Source of the DNA: Euborellia annulipes
Lineage: Eukaryota > Arthropoda > Insecta > Dermaptera > Anisolabididae
Reading direction: 5' to 3'
Assembly (NCBI GenBank): GCA_023213315.1
Contig: JAKCPI010025583.1
Location: 81,789 to 145,788 of the forward strand
DNA length: 64,000 nucleotides
Shown here: positions 11,240 through 21,319 of the stretch, in pieces
How the letters are laid out: each line of letters starts with the position of its first letter
Numbering within the stretch: position 1 is the first letter of the stretch
The notes under the pieces: generated by a model
What the model was told of the DNA's origin: nothing
The model's input: the letters and a program-made list of their open reading frames with translations, nothing else
The model's database searches: none
Made by a program: the position numbers and the translations under genes

Positions 11240-11535
11240 GTGTGTTTTTTCGTCTTCATGATGCCTCTGTCTTGTTGAAACTCTTTTTACCGCTTTCTCG
11301 TTTGTAGATTTTGTCCGGTAACTCCCTCTTCAGCATCCAACAGCAGTCAGCAATCATATTAATTATAATGTTCCATCCTCCTTGGTATCACTTCTTTAAC
11401 ATCTACAAAAACTGTACGTGATGGAATTTTTTCATTATTTTTCCTGAATTTAGCAAATACATAAGAAACACCCTTTAGATGCCAAACGATTTTTACACCG
11501 TAGGCTGTGTTATTCATTCGTGAAAATCTGTTAAT
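11240..11535 (-). pseudogene. Decayed coding relic, unknown transposon-like protein
   Basis: Two minus-strand frames carry protein-like text. One (about 11535-11370) includes NNTAYGVKIVWHLKGVSYVF and SRTVFVDVKEVIPRRMEHYN; the next, one frame off (about 11345-11240), includes ADCCWMLKRELPDKIYKRES. The CWMLKRE..YKR ending resembles tails of some insect transposon-related proteins, but I cannot name the family. Stops and the frame change mean it is not functional. Confidence 0.3.
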
Positions 11536-11544
11536 AAATAAGTA

Positions 11545-12735
11545 AATTTCAACTCAGTTAAGAAGAGACTATAATTAAAGTACTCAAAGTTTCGTTATGA
11601 AAATCTATATTAAAGTACTAAATTTGAAAACGGGTCTTTATTAGTTACGAAATAAATTTATTTAGTAATTTTTAAACTAAAAAAAAAAAAAAATTCTTTA
11701 AATAAATAATAATTCTCTTGGTAGTAGAATTACGTTCATTTTATTATGTTAGAGATAATAATTTATTTTTTTTAATTATAAAATCCACCTACGGTCTACA
11801 GATTACAATAGGTATATTTTATAATTTTTATAAATATGCAAATTGTTTAATATAAAAACGAAATAGATATTCCTTAAAATTAAATGATTTTTTTTTGTAA
11901 AAAAAAAAAAAAAAAAATTATCTAAAAAGTATACAAATCCAATATAAGCCAAAAATGCATTTTGATTACATATAAAAAATTTGGTTTCATATATTGAGAA
12001 ACAAAAAAAAAAAAAAAAAAACATTATTTAAATTAAAAAAAAAGTTCATTAAAATAAATGTTAATTAAAGAATAATTTTTGTTCCACAAAATATACAAAA
12101 TGTAATGTGTATGTGTGTGTTTTGTGTGACCATGGTTTTAATCATCCGCAATATTAGACCGTTTGATTCATGTAACGCTTTTATACATGAATAATATTTC
12201 AGTCTAGTTAATTTTTAGAAATTTCATTCATAAACTCCAGTAAATTAAAATCGAAGAATATTTTATCTCAAAAATTTGAATTTTTAATGTCAAAGATTTT
12301 TTTTTTTCAATAGATCTTTAGTATGAGAATGTATTGATATTTTTATTAACATTTGCTTAGTACCTATTCTATAATCCGCTTATATTGTATATTTTTCTAA
12401 TTTGAATTTCTCTATCCATTGTGTCCTAATTACGTATTATACCTCTGGGCTAATGGAAATCTGCGAAATATCTTTAAAAAAAATGCACTATTTTCTTGTT
12501 AAGATTTTTTTTTAATCATACGGTACATATTTTATTATTGTTTTTTAACAAATATTTCTTTTTTGGAAGTACTGCAATTTAGCATCGTTCATTTGTTATT
12601 TACATGTTTTTATAAATTAAAATATTCAATTTATAAACAACACATTAACTTGTATTCAGGCTATTTCAGGTTAGTAGGTTTTTTCATACAATAAGAAATT
12701 TTCGAGACATACAGATTAATATTCAAAATCCTGAA
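11545..12735. other. Non-coding A+T-rich stretch
   Basis: Long A and T runs lie near 11685, 11900, 12010 and 12300. Computed frames here are lysine/phenylalanine low complexity. I see no repeat ends, RNA genes or splice-bounded exons. Confidence 0.6.
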
Positions 12736-12823
12736 CCCATATAGTAACATACAACGGGTTCTTTGGATCTGGAAGCCTGCCTGACTCAATAAGCGCCCCG
12801 TTGTATTTTTTATATGGGAATCG
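12736..12823. mobile_element. Tiny palindromic MITE-like sequence
   Basis: CCCATATAGTAACATACAACGGG at the left is mirrored by CCCGTTGTATTTTTTATATGGG at the right, with about 40 bases between. The inverted ends of roughly 20 bp are imperfect. There is no target duplication that I can verify. Confidence 0.35.
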
Positions 12824-12882
12824 GACTTGCCAGTGTAAATTTATTATTTAACATATGTTAAGTACATGCCAACGCCATCTAT

Positions 12883-13440
12883 AGGGTGTCCCAAAATTTA
12901 CGCAAGATTTGAATTAAATATAAAACACATTTATTTTTCTTTAAATTATTATTTTTTTAATGAATCATAAAGTACACAGAATAGGGTTATGTATGATATA
13001 ACACATCGGGCAAATGCCCTTCACGGTTGTTCTGGCACATACGCACTCTTTTGTCAACATTTTCCATGACAATTGTGCATAAATGTGGCCCAATTTCAGT
13101 AATTGAATTTCCTCCTTCAACGCACGGGTTGTTTTGGGCTTGTTGGCGTACACCTTTGATTTCAAAAAAACCCCATAAAAAGAAATCCAAAGGTGTTAAA
13201 TCGCATGATCTAGGGGGGCAATTCTGATCACCGAAACGAGAGATAACACGGCCAGGAAATGTCTCATTCAGTAATTTGATTGTTTCACGGGCTGTATGGG
13301 ATGTGGCACCGTCTTGTTGAATCTTGTTTTACTAACCCTAGACTGTCAGCTGTTAATTTTTTTATTTTCCAGGGTTGCCAATATTTTACTGCACAAATGG
13401 CGACAAATTGAAATCTTGCGTAAATTTTGGGACACCCTTT
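12883..13440 (-). mobile_element. Tc1/mariner relic with TIRs and a transposase C-terminus
   Basis: The ends AGGGTGTCCCAAAATTTACG and its complement (about 13413-13438) form inverted repeats of nearly 30 bp, flanked by TA as expected for Tc1/mariner. The minus strand encodes the end of a mariner transposase: KQDGATSHTARETIKLLNE-like text near 13310-13255, then PPRSCDLTPLDFFLWG, where the Asp of CDLTPLD is the third catalytic acidic residue of the DDD triad. A frame change near 13150 moves the reading into VYANKPKTTRALKEEI. The N-terminal half is missing and one frame is broken, so this is an internally deleted, inactive copy. Confidence 0.8.
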
Positions 13441-13520
13441 ATAACCATAAACTGGCATTTCTACGATATTATTTTGAAATTACCCTATTTTTTGTGAAGA
13501 TTGTAAATTCTTCTTTATTT

Positions 13521-13725
13521 GTCTCTCTGGTCTTGATGTGTGTTCAAAATTTGAAAGACATAGAGATTTACATATTGAAGACAGTTCCAATGGAACCGGA
13601 AGAGTTTTATTTTCCTGTTCTCCTGAATTTAAAGATGGAGTAACTTCTGGTTCCATTGGAACTGTCTTCAATATGTAAATCTCTATGTCTTTCAAATTTT
13701 GAACACACATCAAGACCAGAGAGAC
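13521..13725. repeat. Inverted repeat with 80-bp arms
   Basis: 13521-13600 is the reverse complement of 13646-13725 with about one mismatch, separated by 45 bases. The right arm abuts a BEL/Pao integrase fragment. The near identity implies a recent event (template-switch inversion) or a library or assembly foldback. Confidence 0.85.
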
Positions 13726-14198
13726 TTGAAGAATACGCCACTTTATTTGCTAACATCGAAGCAATACTCAATTCAAGACCATTGTGGACAATGTCTGAAG
13801 ATCCTGATGAAAATGATATCTTAACACCAGGACACTTCCTCATTGGACGTCCTTTAATTTCGTTACCTGAACAAGATTTATCACATATTAATATAAATAG
13901 ATTGAATCGTTATCAACTCATACAACAAATCAAGCAATCCTTTTGGAAAAGATGGCACCTTGAATATCTCAACACTCTTCAACAAAGAAATAAATGGCTC
14001 AAAACTTCCTATCAACTTCAAGTAAATGATATAGTTTTAATAAAAGACAGACAAACTATTCCCATGAAATGGAGAATGGGTCGAGTTATTGAAATATATC
14101 CAGGAGACGATGGAGTCGTAAGAGTTATAAAATTGAAGACATCAAGAGGAGATATAAAGAGGTCATCCATCGATATATGTCCACTTCCTAAAGAATAA
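13726..14198 (+). pseudogene. BEL/Pao integrase C-terminal fragment
   Basis: The plus-strand frame encodes the end of a BEL/Pao polyprotein: FANIEAILNSRPLW, LTPGHFLIGRPLISLPE, FWKRWHLEYLNTLQQR, KWRMGRVIEIYPG and a CPLPKE terminus. This is the conserved integrase C-terminal domain that follows the DDE core; the same blocks occur in the element at 23978-25648 in diverged form. The computed start at 13656 lies in the inverted repeat; homology begins near LEEYATLF at about 13728. The frame is open to a natural stop, but protease, RT and integrase core are absent and no LTR follows. Confidence 0.8.
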
Positions 14199-14487
14199 TC
14201 CTAAATAATTCTTTTCATTGGACTGAGAACTTTGAGCAATTGTTTGTTGAAAAATATCAGGTGATTCTATACAAGTTTCTTCTATAATATTTGATGATGA
14301 ATCCTTATCTGATGCTAATGTACTTAACAAATTTCTTGTTATTCTCTTTGAAGAAAAATTTGGTGTAGAACAATTGACAATTGAAGACATCCTTAAAGGA
14401 GTTTTTCTGAATCTATTACTAGAATCTGGACTTTTATTAAATGTTTCTTGGAAGAGTTCGGGAGATTCACCATAAAAACAAGATGCA
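14196..14487 (-). CDS. Ser/Asn-rich host-like coding segment, unknown
   Basis: A minus-strand frame runs from about 14487 (KIPNASCFYGESPELFQ) through FNKSPDSSNRFRKTPLR, SKRITRNLLSTLASDKDS and ESPDIFQQTIAQSSQ to about 14196, nearly 100 codons without a stop. Its composition, with Ser-Pro sites and acidic-serine patches, resembles a disordered nuclear or regulatory protein rather than a transposon. It is cut on the left by the BEL fragment and on the right by a LINE tail, so it looks like an exon hit on both sides. I do not recognise it; whether it belongs with the coding pieces at 1-8137 is unknown. Confidence 0.35.
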
Positions 14488-14499
14488 TTTGGAATTTTT

Positions 14500-14712
14500 T
14501 TTTTAGATAGATAGATTTTTATTTATGCTCTGAGGTTACTGCCTCCTGGAGTATCTGAAAATAATATTTATACATTTCCCAAATCACTGATAGCTACAAT
14601 GTCCTCCTCACCTCAGCTTCATCGCCGCACGGCAATCGTGCCCCTCTGCTCTTTTAACAAAAGATCGAAAAATTTGTACTTGAAAGTCTCCAACGGGGAA
14701 TCAATAAAAAAA
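14500..14712 (-). mobile_element. LINE 3' end with TCTA tail
   Basis: In minus-strand reading it has SPLETFKYKFFDLLLKEQRG-type coding (about 14700-14640), a stop, a short 3' untranslated region ending AATAAAAATC, then TCTATCTATCT and A-rich bases. A final basic helix followed by a short simple-repeat tail is the usual 3' end of CR1/Jockey-type elements. Only the 3' end is present, the typical 5'-truncated insertion. Confidence 0.5.
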
Positions 14713-14728
14713 TCAATCAATAAAAAAA

Positions 14729-14763
14729 TGATGATGGCATAATTTAATTAAAGCCGAAACGTT
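14729..14763 (+). ncRNA. Hammerhead-like motif, degenerate
   Basis: TGATGA, T, GGC, an A+T-rich 14-base loop, GCC, GAAA at 14756-14759, CGTT. The first core base is lost and stem II is only 3 bp, so it is probably a relic. Confidence 0.25.
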
Positions 14764-14764
14764 T

Positions 14765-15890
14765 TCTTTTATTGGGAGGCTATCCCGTTGGGCCGACATC
14801 CTCTCCTTTTATTTATCTAATCGTTCTCTCATTGTTGAAAAATTTTTAATTTGAGATATATTGTTGGAAGAAGGGTTATATTTTATTTTTAATACTTTTT
14901 TATTGTTGCCTAAATTTTATTTTATATCCTATAATATTACAGATCTCATGGGAGAGGAGAAGCACTTCGTGGTCCTGGATCTGGACCCACACTAAGAATA
15001 AATTTCACATTTATATATTTAATACATTAGTTAGTAAATATTTTTATACATACATACCGAAAATGTATGTATCAAACTAATTTTTAGTGATCCGATTAAT
15101 ATTGGAATCGTAAACAAATTCATCTAAAAACTATTTAACATATTTATACAAACTTCTCTAATTTCTCAAAAATGAAAAATTGATCCGGCCATAAATAATA
15201 CAGACTTTTTTTTTAATCCAATAAACCATCACACACTTGCATTGAGGACTTGGTTATTTTATGTTCCTCATTGTTAGTGTTTATGTGATTCTATTTCTTC
15301 AAAATTATTTTTGCCCGGGACAATATATTATGAAATATATTTAACGAAAAAAAAATAAATAAATAAATAATATTATCACTCACCAAATATGATAAGCCTC
15401 GCTGATCCATTTGTTCCATTAAGTGAAGCTCAAGAATTTCTTTCTTGACATGCGTTTAATTAACGTTATTGTCACTTATTTTATGTCTGTGTCTCTTTTG
15501 TAATTTTGGATTATTTACATTAGCTTTAGATAAATGGTTAAGAGTAATTTAATATACATAAACTTACATATGATTATGTAAATATATATGTATATGTATA
15601 TAAAATTACAGTAGGCCCTGTTCACAAGTAGTGACCACATTATCTAATTCATGTAAAATAAACTCAAAAATATTTAAATCACTTTAAATGTTAACTAAAT
15701 AGAGTTCTTTTCTTCTTAATTTTTTTTTTTTTTTTCTGACACATATTACAATTTTTTAAAATATCTTTTGTTGATAATCATACACGTATAAACACTGATA
15801 ATATATGTATATCTTAATATTTATTATCTTTTTTTTTTTTAATATCCAACTATTCATTATGATCATATAATATTTAATAAAAAATATATT
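14765..15890. other. Non-coding A+T-rich stretch
   Basis: No supported gene. Short simple runs (AAATAAATAAATAA near 15355, TATATGTATATGTATATA near 15585) and T tracts near 15720 and 15830. Confidence 0.6.
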
Positions 15891-15891
15891 T

Positions 15892-16068
15892 ATGTTGGCG
15901 AAGAAGGGGGGCATTGTGAGTTCCCGTGTTAGGGACTCAGCAGCAGCAAACACACGCAAAATATTAAACAGTACAGATGAGAAGAGCGATGATGAGCCTG
16001 ACCACCATGTTGCATGGCAGCCGGATATTCGCCTGAAAAAAGAAGATAGAAAATACATTAATCGCTAG
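15892..16068 (+). CDS. Small 58-codon ORF, possible exon
   Basis: ATG at 15892 to TAG at 16066-16068 encodes 58 residues of balanced composition (Lys/Arg-rich start, SRVRDSAAANTRK, acidic DEKSDDEPDHH, then WQPDIRLKKEDRKY), with third positions much richer in G+C than the flanks. The opposite-strand frame is Phe/Ser-rich and looks like a shadow. No family is recognised, and there is no clear donor or acceptor, so it could be a small gene, the final coding exon of a larger one, or chance. Confidence 0.35.
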   Translation: MLAKKGGIVSSRVRDSAAANTRKILNSTDEKSDDEPDHHVAWQPDIRLKKEDRKYINR

Positions 16069-16094
16069 TCGTGTCTATTTCGTGCACTGTCACT

Positions 16095-16550
16095 ATCGAA
16101 AAAAAATCGATATATCAAACACTGATATTTTTTTTACTATCGTAGATATATCGATTTTTTTTGCTTCCATGATATCAAAGTAAGAAGATATCATAAAACA
16201 ATATATTTCATATATAGGGTAAGAGAAAGTAAAACATAGTCCGTTATACAAAAAAATCGATATATCGAGAAAAAATATTGATTCTTCGATATATCGACAT
16301 TTTTGATATTAATTGTTTCGATAAATCGATATTTTTTTCTCGATATATCGATATTTTTACCCGATATCGATACCATATATCGATATTGTATACCAACTAT
16401 TGTATTTTCTTTATTTTAATTTGCTGGAAGCAATACTTATTATCACTAATGAATTCCTCTTTTGCCTTCTATTTTCGTTTTGAAATTTATTTGTAAAGTA
16501 AAGTAGTTTTTTTCTCGATATATCGATATTTTTACTCGATTTTTTCATCA
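16095..16550. repeat. Cluster of TATCGATA/CGATATATCG palindromes
   Basis: At least a dozen overlapping palindromes of the forms ATCGATATATCGA and ATATCGATATTTTT lie between 16105 and 16390, with one more at 16514-16540. They are separated by poly(A/T) and arranged in both orientations. TATCGATA is the DREF-type promoter element of insects, but the density and self-complementarity look more like a degenerate simple repeat. Confidence 0.6.
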
Positions 16551-16776
16551 AATCCCTTTTGCTCACTTAAGGAGGAGTAGGAGCGAAGCTCTTTTTAAGC
16601 TCTATTTCGTTATATAGTAACCCGAATATTTTTTTTGAACTCTTAATAATGTCCAAAGAGCGCAAAATTTCATTTCGAAATTCCTACCCTTAACGAGACA
16701 AACAGATCTCAGCTAATATAGATATTTAATTAAATTGTTGATAATAATATTTATTGTCTTTTTATAGCCTCTTCAA

Positions 16777-16811
16777 ATGAAGATGGCTCAATAAATTTAG
16801 ACCGAAAGTTT
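16777..16811 (+). ncRNA. Hammerhead-like motif, degenerate
   Basis: ATGAAGA (first core C lost), T, GGCTC, an ATAAATTTA-type loop also found in the 42243 copy, GACC, GAAA at 16804-16807, GTTT. It is clearly related to the 42243 motif by its loop sequence. Inactive by core mutation. Confidence 0.3.
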
Positions 16812-17431
16812 TGAGAGTTTTGAATTGAAACCGAGTGCTCAGTTTGGCTGCTGATTCTCTTTTCTCCTGGCATCAAAACTTTTCCAGCCACAAATTTTCT
16901 ACTAATCAGAGATGCGTGTGTTACTCCGAAATTTAATTCATGAAATCTGCAAGCTAATTTTATGGAATAAGCAAATTAAAAGCAATGAATACGCTAGTCC
17001 ACGATCTATAAACGAGAAAACAAGAGGAAAAAAAACAAACATTGAATGACTTTTCCTAATTAGGCTAAATATTAATATAAAATTTCCGAATTAAAATTTT
17101 TTGTGAGATTAATTTTAATTAACATAAAATTTGTTAATGTTTAAATGTCTTTTATTTATTTCGTCTAAAATATGCAACATAAAATGCTTGTGTCTATTAT
17201 TGTACAAGAACAATTTAAGCTTATATAATTAAGCAAAAAATATTAGCGAGACCAACTCCATTGGAATGAATATATCTTAAACAATTTAATTAAATTTTTT
17301 TTCAGCTGCTGTATCTAGAGCAGTCTTAACAAATTTTTCATTTTCTTTTGTTGCTAATTTCTTACGACATAAATTAAAATATCATTTTTTTTTAAATAAG
17401 TTAATTTAATATTTATTTGGGAATATTAGCC

Positions 17432-18220
17432 AATTTAGGTGAGTACTGAAACAAAGTTCCAACCACAGCGCATGCAAGAAGTGTGTCACACGGGGGGGGG
17501 GCGCAAAAAAAAAAAAAGTAAAAAGCTTCTCAGTCCAAACATTGCTCACTAATTTAAACAACACAGAATCTGTTTATTAAAGATATATAAGAAGTGCTTA
17601 TATTGTTTATTATACACTTAATAAGATTGAAAATTCTAAATTCAATTGCTTTTTGGAAAAGTATTGAAACGGGACATTCTTTCTGAATCAATCTTGAGAA
17701 AGAAATTTAATAAGATGCTGTTTTTTTTTTTTTATTATTATTATAATTTTTAAATGTTATTCAAATTTAATATTTTAAATGAATTTTTTTTTTAAATATT
17801 CTTTAATTTAAAAATCTAAACTTATGTAGTGTTTTATGTAATTACATTCTATACTACTAGGTATTATATAAATTATCATATTTTTGGAAATAAGTTCTTT
17901 TACGCGCCTTACAGTAGGGTGAATGGCAGAATTCGTCACGTAACAAAAAAGCGTTACAGAATTCGATCGCCTGCGGAGGAAGGCGAGGCTAGCTGAAGTC
18001 TTGGCAAAATAAATAATTCTTTTCTTTTTTTAAATAATATTCATATTAAATTATATTCGGCGTTGAAAAAAAAGGCGTGAGGACAAAAATATAAGGAGGG
18101 AGGGCGCTTAAAAAAAAAATTCTCAGTAGCGCCCCCGACCACCCTAAGGCTTATTTTTTGGTGTGACGCACTTCTTGCATACGCTGTTGTTGGAACTTTG
18201 TTTCAGTACTCACCTAAATT
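17432..18220. mobile_element. MITE with about 60-bp TIRs, hosting family B
   Basis: The left end AATTTAGGTGAGTACTGAAA continues with CAAAGTTCCAAC and ATGCAAGAAGTG. The right end (about 18160-18220) is its inverse, with a short insertion at CGCTGTTGTT. No transposase is encoded. The interior includes a copy of the G+C-rich family B (17888-18090), so this 789-bp unit is a composite, or family B inserted into it. Confidence 0.75.
17888..18090 (+). repeat. Family B copy 1 (G+C-rich dispersed repeat)
   Basis: Shares with 21155, 23110, 28738 and 35370 the blocks AAGTTCTTTAACGCGGC (here TTTTACGCGCC), GGTGAATTGGGA-like, AAAAATGCGTTCCCAGC-like, GCGGAGGAAGGCGAG and GCCGAAGTCTTGGC, then TTTAAATAATATTCATATTA and AAATTATATTC. 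It is diverged, with insertions. No coding; the class is unknown. Confidence 0.7.
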
Positions 18221-18224
18221 CAAA

Positions 18225-19080
18225 ATTTCTCTAAGAAGTGTTTGAAAAATAGACTAGAAAAACTCCATACAGTAAATCAGAGTTTTTATTTTTTAATTTA
18301 TGACACGATCTAATATCAAAAAATATTAGAAAAAATTTCTTTTAAGGTAAATGTTAAAAAAAAAAAAAAAAAAAACTAACATTAAAATAATATGTTAAAT
18401 GGAAATGAAATAATTTGCAAGATAAATGTCCGTTTAAGATAAAAAATTTTTTTACCTGAGTGATAATTTATAAAAAAAAAAAATCGTCTCACATGAGTAA
18501 TAAACAAAACAAAGAGTTTTTTTTTTTTTTTTTTTTTTTTATTTTTTTGCCTTGCACGTTCATCTCCCATTGATTTTAACTTTACTTTTATGATAGCACA
18601 AAAACTGTTTTCTTGTAAGACAAAAAATCAACCACCAACTTCAACGTGACCTAAACGGTTTAAGTTTATTATAGAGCAAAAAAAAAAAAAAAAAAAAAGA
18701 AACACTCCTGGCAATGATGAAGTAATTATATGTGTAGCTGCTCATTAATTTATGTTGGTCATTAGAATTAAATAACAAGTGAATTATAATAATTATTTTA
18801 ATATAATCCATTATTTAATAAAATAATATTAATCTTTATTAAATTGTATTAATATATTATTAATCCCTCCGCCCTTCCATTATGTATTTAGATGCTTTTG
18901 AATTTGCATTTTTTTTAAACAAATGATTATGATTAGTTTTAATTTGTTAAAAAAATTTATTAAAAATATAATTTTATAAAAAAAAAAAAAAAAAAAAGAA
19001 CCCATAAAAATAATAATAATAATAATAATTTGTTAAAAAAAAGTAATACAAAATCAAAATACATTATGTACCGGCCAGGG
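18225..19080. other. Non-coding stretch with long homopolymers
   Basis: Runs of 20 or more A or T near 18360, 18520 and 18680, and an AAT microsatellite near 19010. No gene or element end is evident. Confidence 0.6.
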
Positions 19081-19155
19081 ATGGGGGAGGGAGGGGGGGG
19101 GGTTGATAGACCCCTCCATCTATATTCGGGCAAAAATTATGTTATATTGTCATTC

Positions 19156-19416
19156 ATATATGGACCCTGTTATGCAATGGTGTGTCAAAGACCAAACATC
19201 GAGTTTTGAGAAAATCAACAATAAAGTCTTTTGTTTTCATTGGATTATATATAATTTTTCTTGTCAATTGTACAAGTAACATTAAATATAAATTTTTTTA
19301 GGACATATTTCATAAAAAATACTATTAATTAAAGCATTTCAAACAATATTCCTTGCTTAACTCAATTTTGAATTTTTTGGTCTTTGACACACCATTGTAT
19401 AACAGGGTCCATATAT
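19156..19416. mobile_element. 261-bp MITE with 40-bp TIRs
   Basis: ATATATGGACCCTGTTATGC, continuing with AATGGTGTGTCAAAGACCAAA, is mirrored at 19376-19416 with one or two mismatches. The interior is A+T-rich and non-coding. Flanking ATAT/TAT bases allow a TA target, but this cannot be decided because the ends are themselves ATATAT. Confidence 0.8.
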
Positions 19417-19563
19417 CCTTTAGCGTATACTACAAACAGAGGCCATTTTCGGAGTTTTGAAAGACGCCCCCAAGGAAATACATTTCAAAATAATATTCTA
19501 TTTTTCCCCTTGAATATAATAATTATTGAACTACAAAAAAAAAAAAAAAACTTTTCTATTAAA

Positions 19564-19648
19564 GAAAAGGGTGAATAAATAGATCCAGAGCTAGTATTCA
19601 GGATATTATTCTGAATACTAGCTCTGGATCTATTTATTCACCCTTTTC
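19564..19648. repeat. Perfect inverted repeat, 38-bp arms, 9-base loop
   Basis: 19564-19601 is the exact reverse complement of 19611-19648, with GATATTATT between. The arms contain GGGTGAATAAATAG and CTAGTATTCAG. No decay is visible, unlike the surrounding elements, so it is either very young or a technical foldback. Confidence 0.95.
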
Positions 19649-20189
19649 AATAATATCCACCAGGCTGCCCCTATCTTCATCATTTTCTATTAAAAGTTGT
19701 GTTGATTGTTATTCTTTTAAAACTTTGATTAAAGAAATTTTCTTTAATTTTTTTTGAATAAATTACTATTAAGTGATAATCTTTTATTGACAAAATAATA
19801 ACCTTAGGGGTTTGTGATTCGTGTTAAAAGGTTTTAAAGAATGTAGATTGACTCCTTTCTGCACAGGAGATCGACTTGTTCGTGGGTTGAATTAGAAATA
19901 AGCCAGTTAGGACAGTTTCTTCATTCATTGTTAAGTAGCTATTGGCCATTGGTTAAGTATTATCAAAAGGAAAAATAAAACAAATAATTCTACTTCGTAA
20001 AATAACGATTATAATAATATTTAGTCGTGTGGTCATTACAAGGCTAAGTTGCTTAACCAAGGATCAGCTACTTGACCATGGTTGGCCATTAGATATGAAT
20101 CTAAGTGGAAATTTAGACAGATTTTATTGAGTCAAAAAAAATTATTTTCGGGATGCAAAGTATCATCCATTATAGTCCACTTCCACATC

Positions 20190-20235
20190 GTCCAGACAAA
20201 ATTTGGTCCTTCGAACCGGATATGAACAAGCGACC
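20190..20235 (+). mobile_element. BEL/Pao leader (primer-binding region) fragment
   Basis: TTTGGTCCTTCGAACCGGAT matches the sequence that follows the 5' LTR in BEL/Pao elements; the complete element here has TTTTGGTCCTTCGAAAGCC at the same place (complement of 25760-25778). The short frame downstream (ATGAACAAGCGACC) has no recognisable gag and soon becomes A+T-rich. No LTR is seen next to it. Confidence 0.45.
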
Positions 20236-20296
20236 TATGCAATATTTGAAATATTCCTTTATTTTCTTCAGGGAAATTAATTTCAGTTCACAAGAG

Positions 20297-20327
20297 ATAG
20301 TTTCGGGCCTAGTGGAACTATCTTCAA
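20297..20327 (-). ncRNA. Hammerhead-like motif, minus strand
   Basis: In minus reading: TTGAAGA (complement of 20321-20327), TAGTTCC, a short loop, GGCCC, GAAA (complement of 20301-20304), CTATC. The first core base is altered and stem II pairs only partly. It belongs to the dispersed motif set. Confidence 0.25.
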
Positions 20328-20584
20328 GGTCACATTTAAATTTTTCTAATTCTTTTTTTTGACAATTATTATATAACTAATTAAATAAGCTTTTTCTGTA
20401 TCATATTTTTACAGCTTTCATTTTCATTCTATCAATCTTTTGTTTTCGAATTATTTAATTTTAAAATCAGTGAGACTTTTGGTGTACCGTATATACATAT
20501 ATACATGTTTCAATTGAAACAAATAATAGATCTAAAAATGTCAAAAAAGAAATATGTGAAAATAAAATTTAAATGTTTTAGGCT

Positions 20585-20615
20585 TTGAAGATGGTTCCCC
20601 TGAGACCGAAATCAT
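20585..20615 (+). ncRNA. Hammerhead-like motif, degenerate
   Basis: TTGAAGA, T, GGTT, CCCCTGA, GACC, GAAA at 20608-20611, TCAT. GGTT/GACC can form a 4-bp stem II with one G-U pair. The first core C is lost. Confidence 0.25.
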
Positions 20616-20649
20616 ATAACATATGAGATTCGGTCGTGGCAGACGGACG

Positions 20650-21150
20650 TGCCTTACATGTAGTCCCAATTATTTTTTATTAATTAACTAATACAGTTAT
20701 GATCCTGCGATAAATTTTATATCAGTGAGTTCACTGATGTTTCAGCATTGGTCAATTTTGTTCTAGATGGACAGTATTTGTTGTTTACCTTACTTGATGA
20801 ATAGCTCTTTCAAGCTCATTTACACTCTTCTACATAAATTCGATTAATATTAACAAACATATGTTTGTTTTTTATTTTTTGTTCTTCTCTCTCTGAGAAA
20901 AAATTTATTTTCGATTATAAAGTGTGAATGAAACATAATGCATTGTAACTTGGGTGAACAACCCTTCAGGCAGGGCCATAGAGCTTTGACACGCAGAATT
21001 ACATGCTTAAAAATTTCTAACAACAAATATAAAATATACTAGTATTTTGAACAGGGGACATTTAAATGCTAAAAATGTTTACAAATAAAAACATAGAGTA
21101 TTTTGTACTGTAAATTTTAGTACTGGTGAACTTTTGACATTGAACTGAGG
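20650..21150. other. Non-coding stretch
   Basis: Only A+T-rich sequence without repeat ends or coding character. Confidence 0.5.
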
Positions 21151-21154
21151 ACAA

Positions 21155-21310
21155 TAAACTATCTCAGATTTTTTGGAAAGAAGTTCTTTAACGCAGCTTA
21201 CGCAGATTGAAATGGGAGAAAATTGAACGTAACAAAAATGCGTTCTCAGCGCCCGAGCGACGGCGGAGGAAGGCGAGATTGGCCGAAGCTTTGGCGAGGC
21301 CACGCCCACT
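21155..21310 (+). repeat. Family B copy 2
   Basis: Begins AAGAAGTTCTTTAACGCAGC and includes AATGCGTTCTCAGCGCCCGA, GCGACGGCGGAGGAAGGCGA and GGCGAGGCCACGCCCAC. An 88-codon minus-strand frame here is an accident of the G+C content. Only the left half of the family is present. Confidence 0.75.
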
Positions 21311-21319
21311 GTTCCATTT

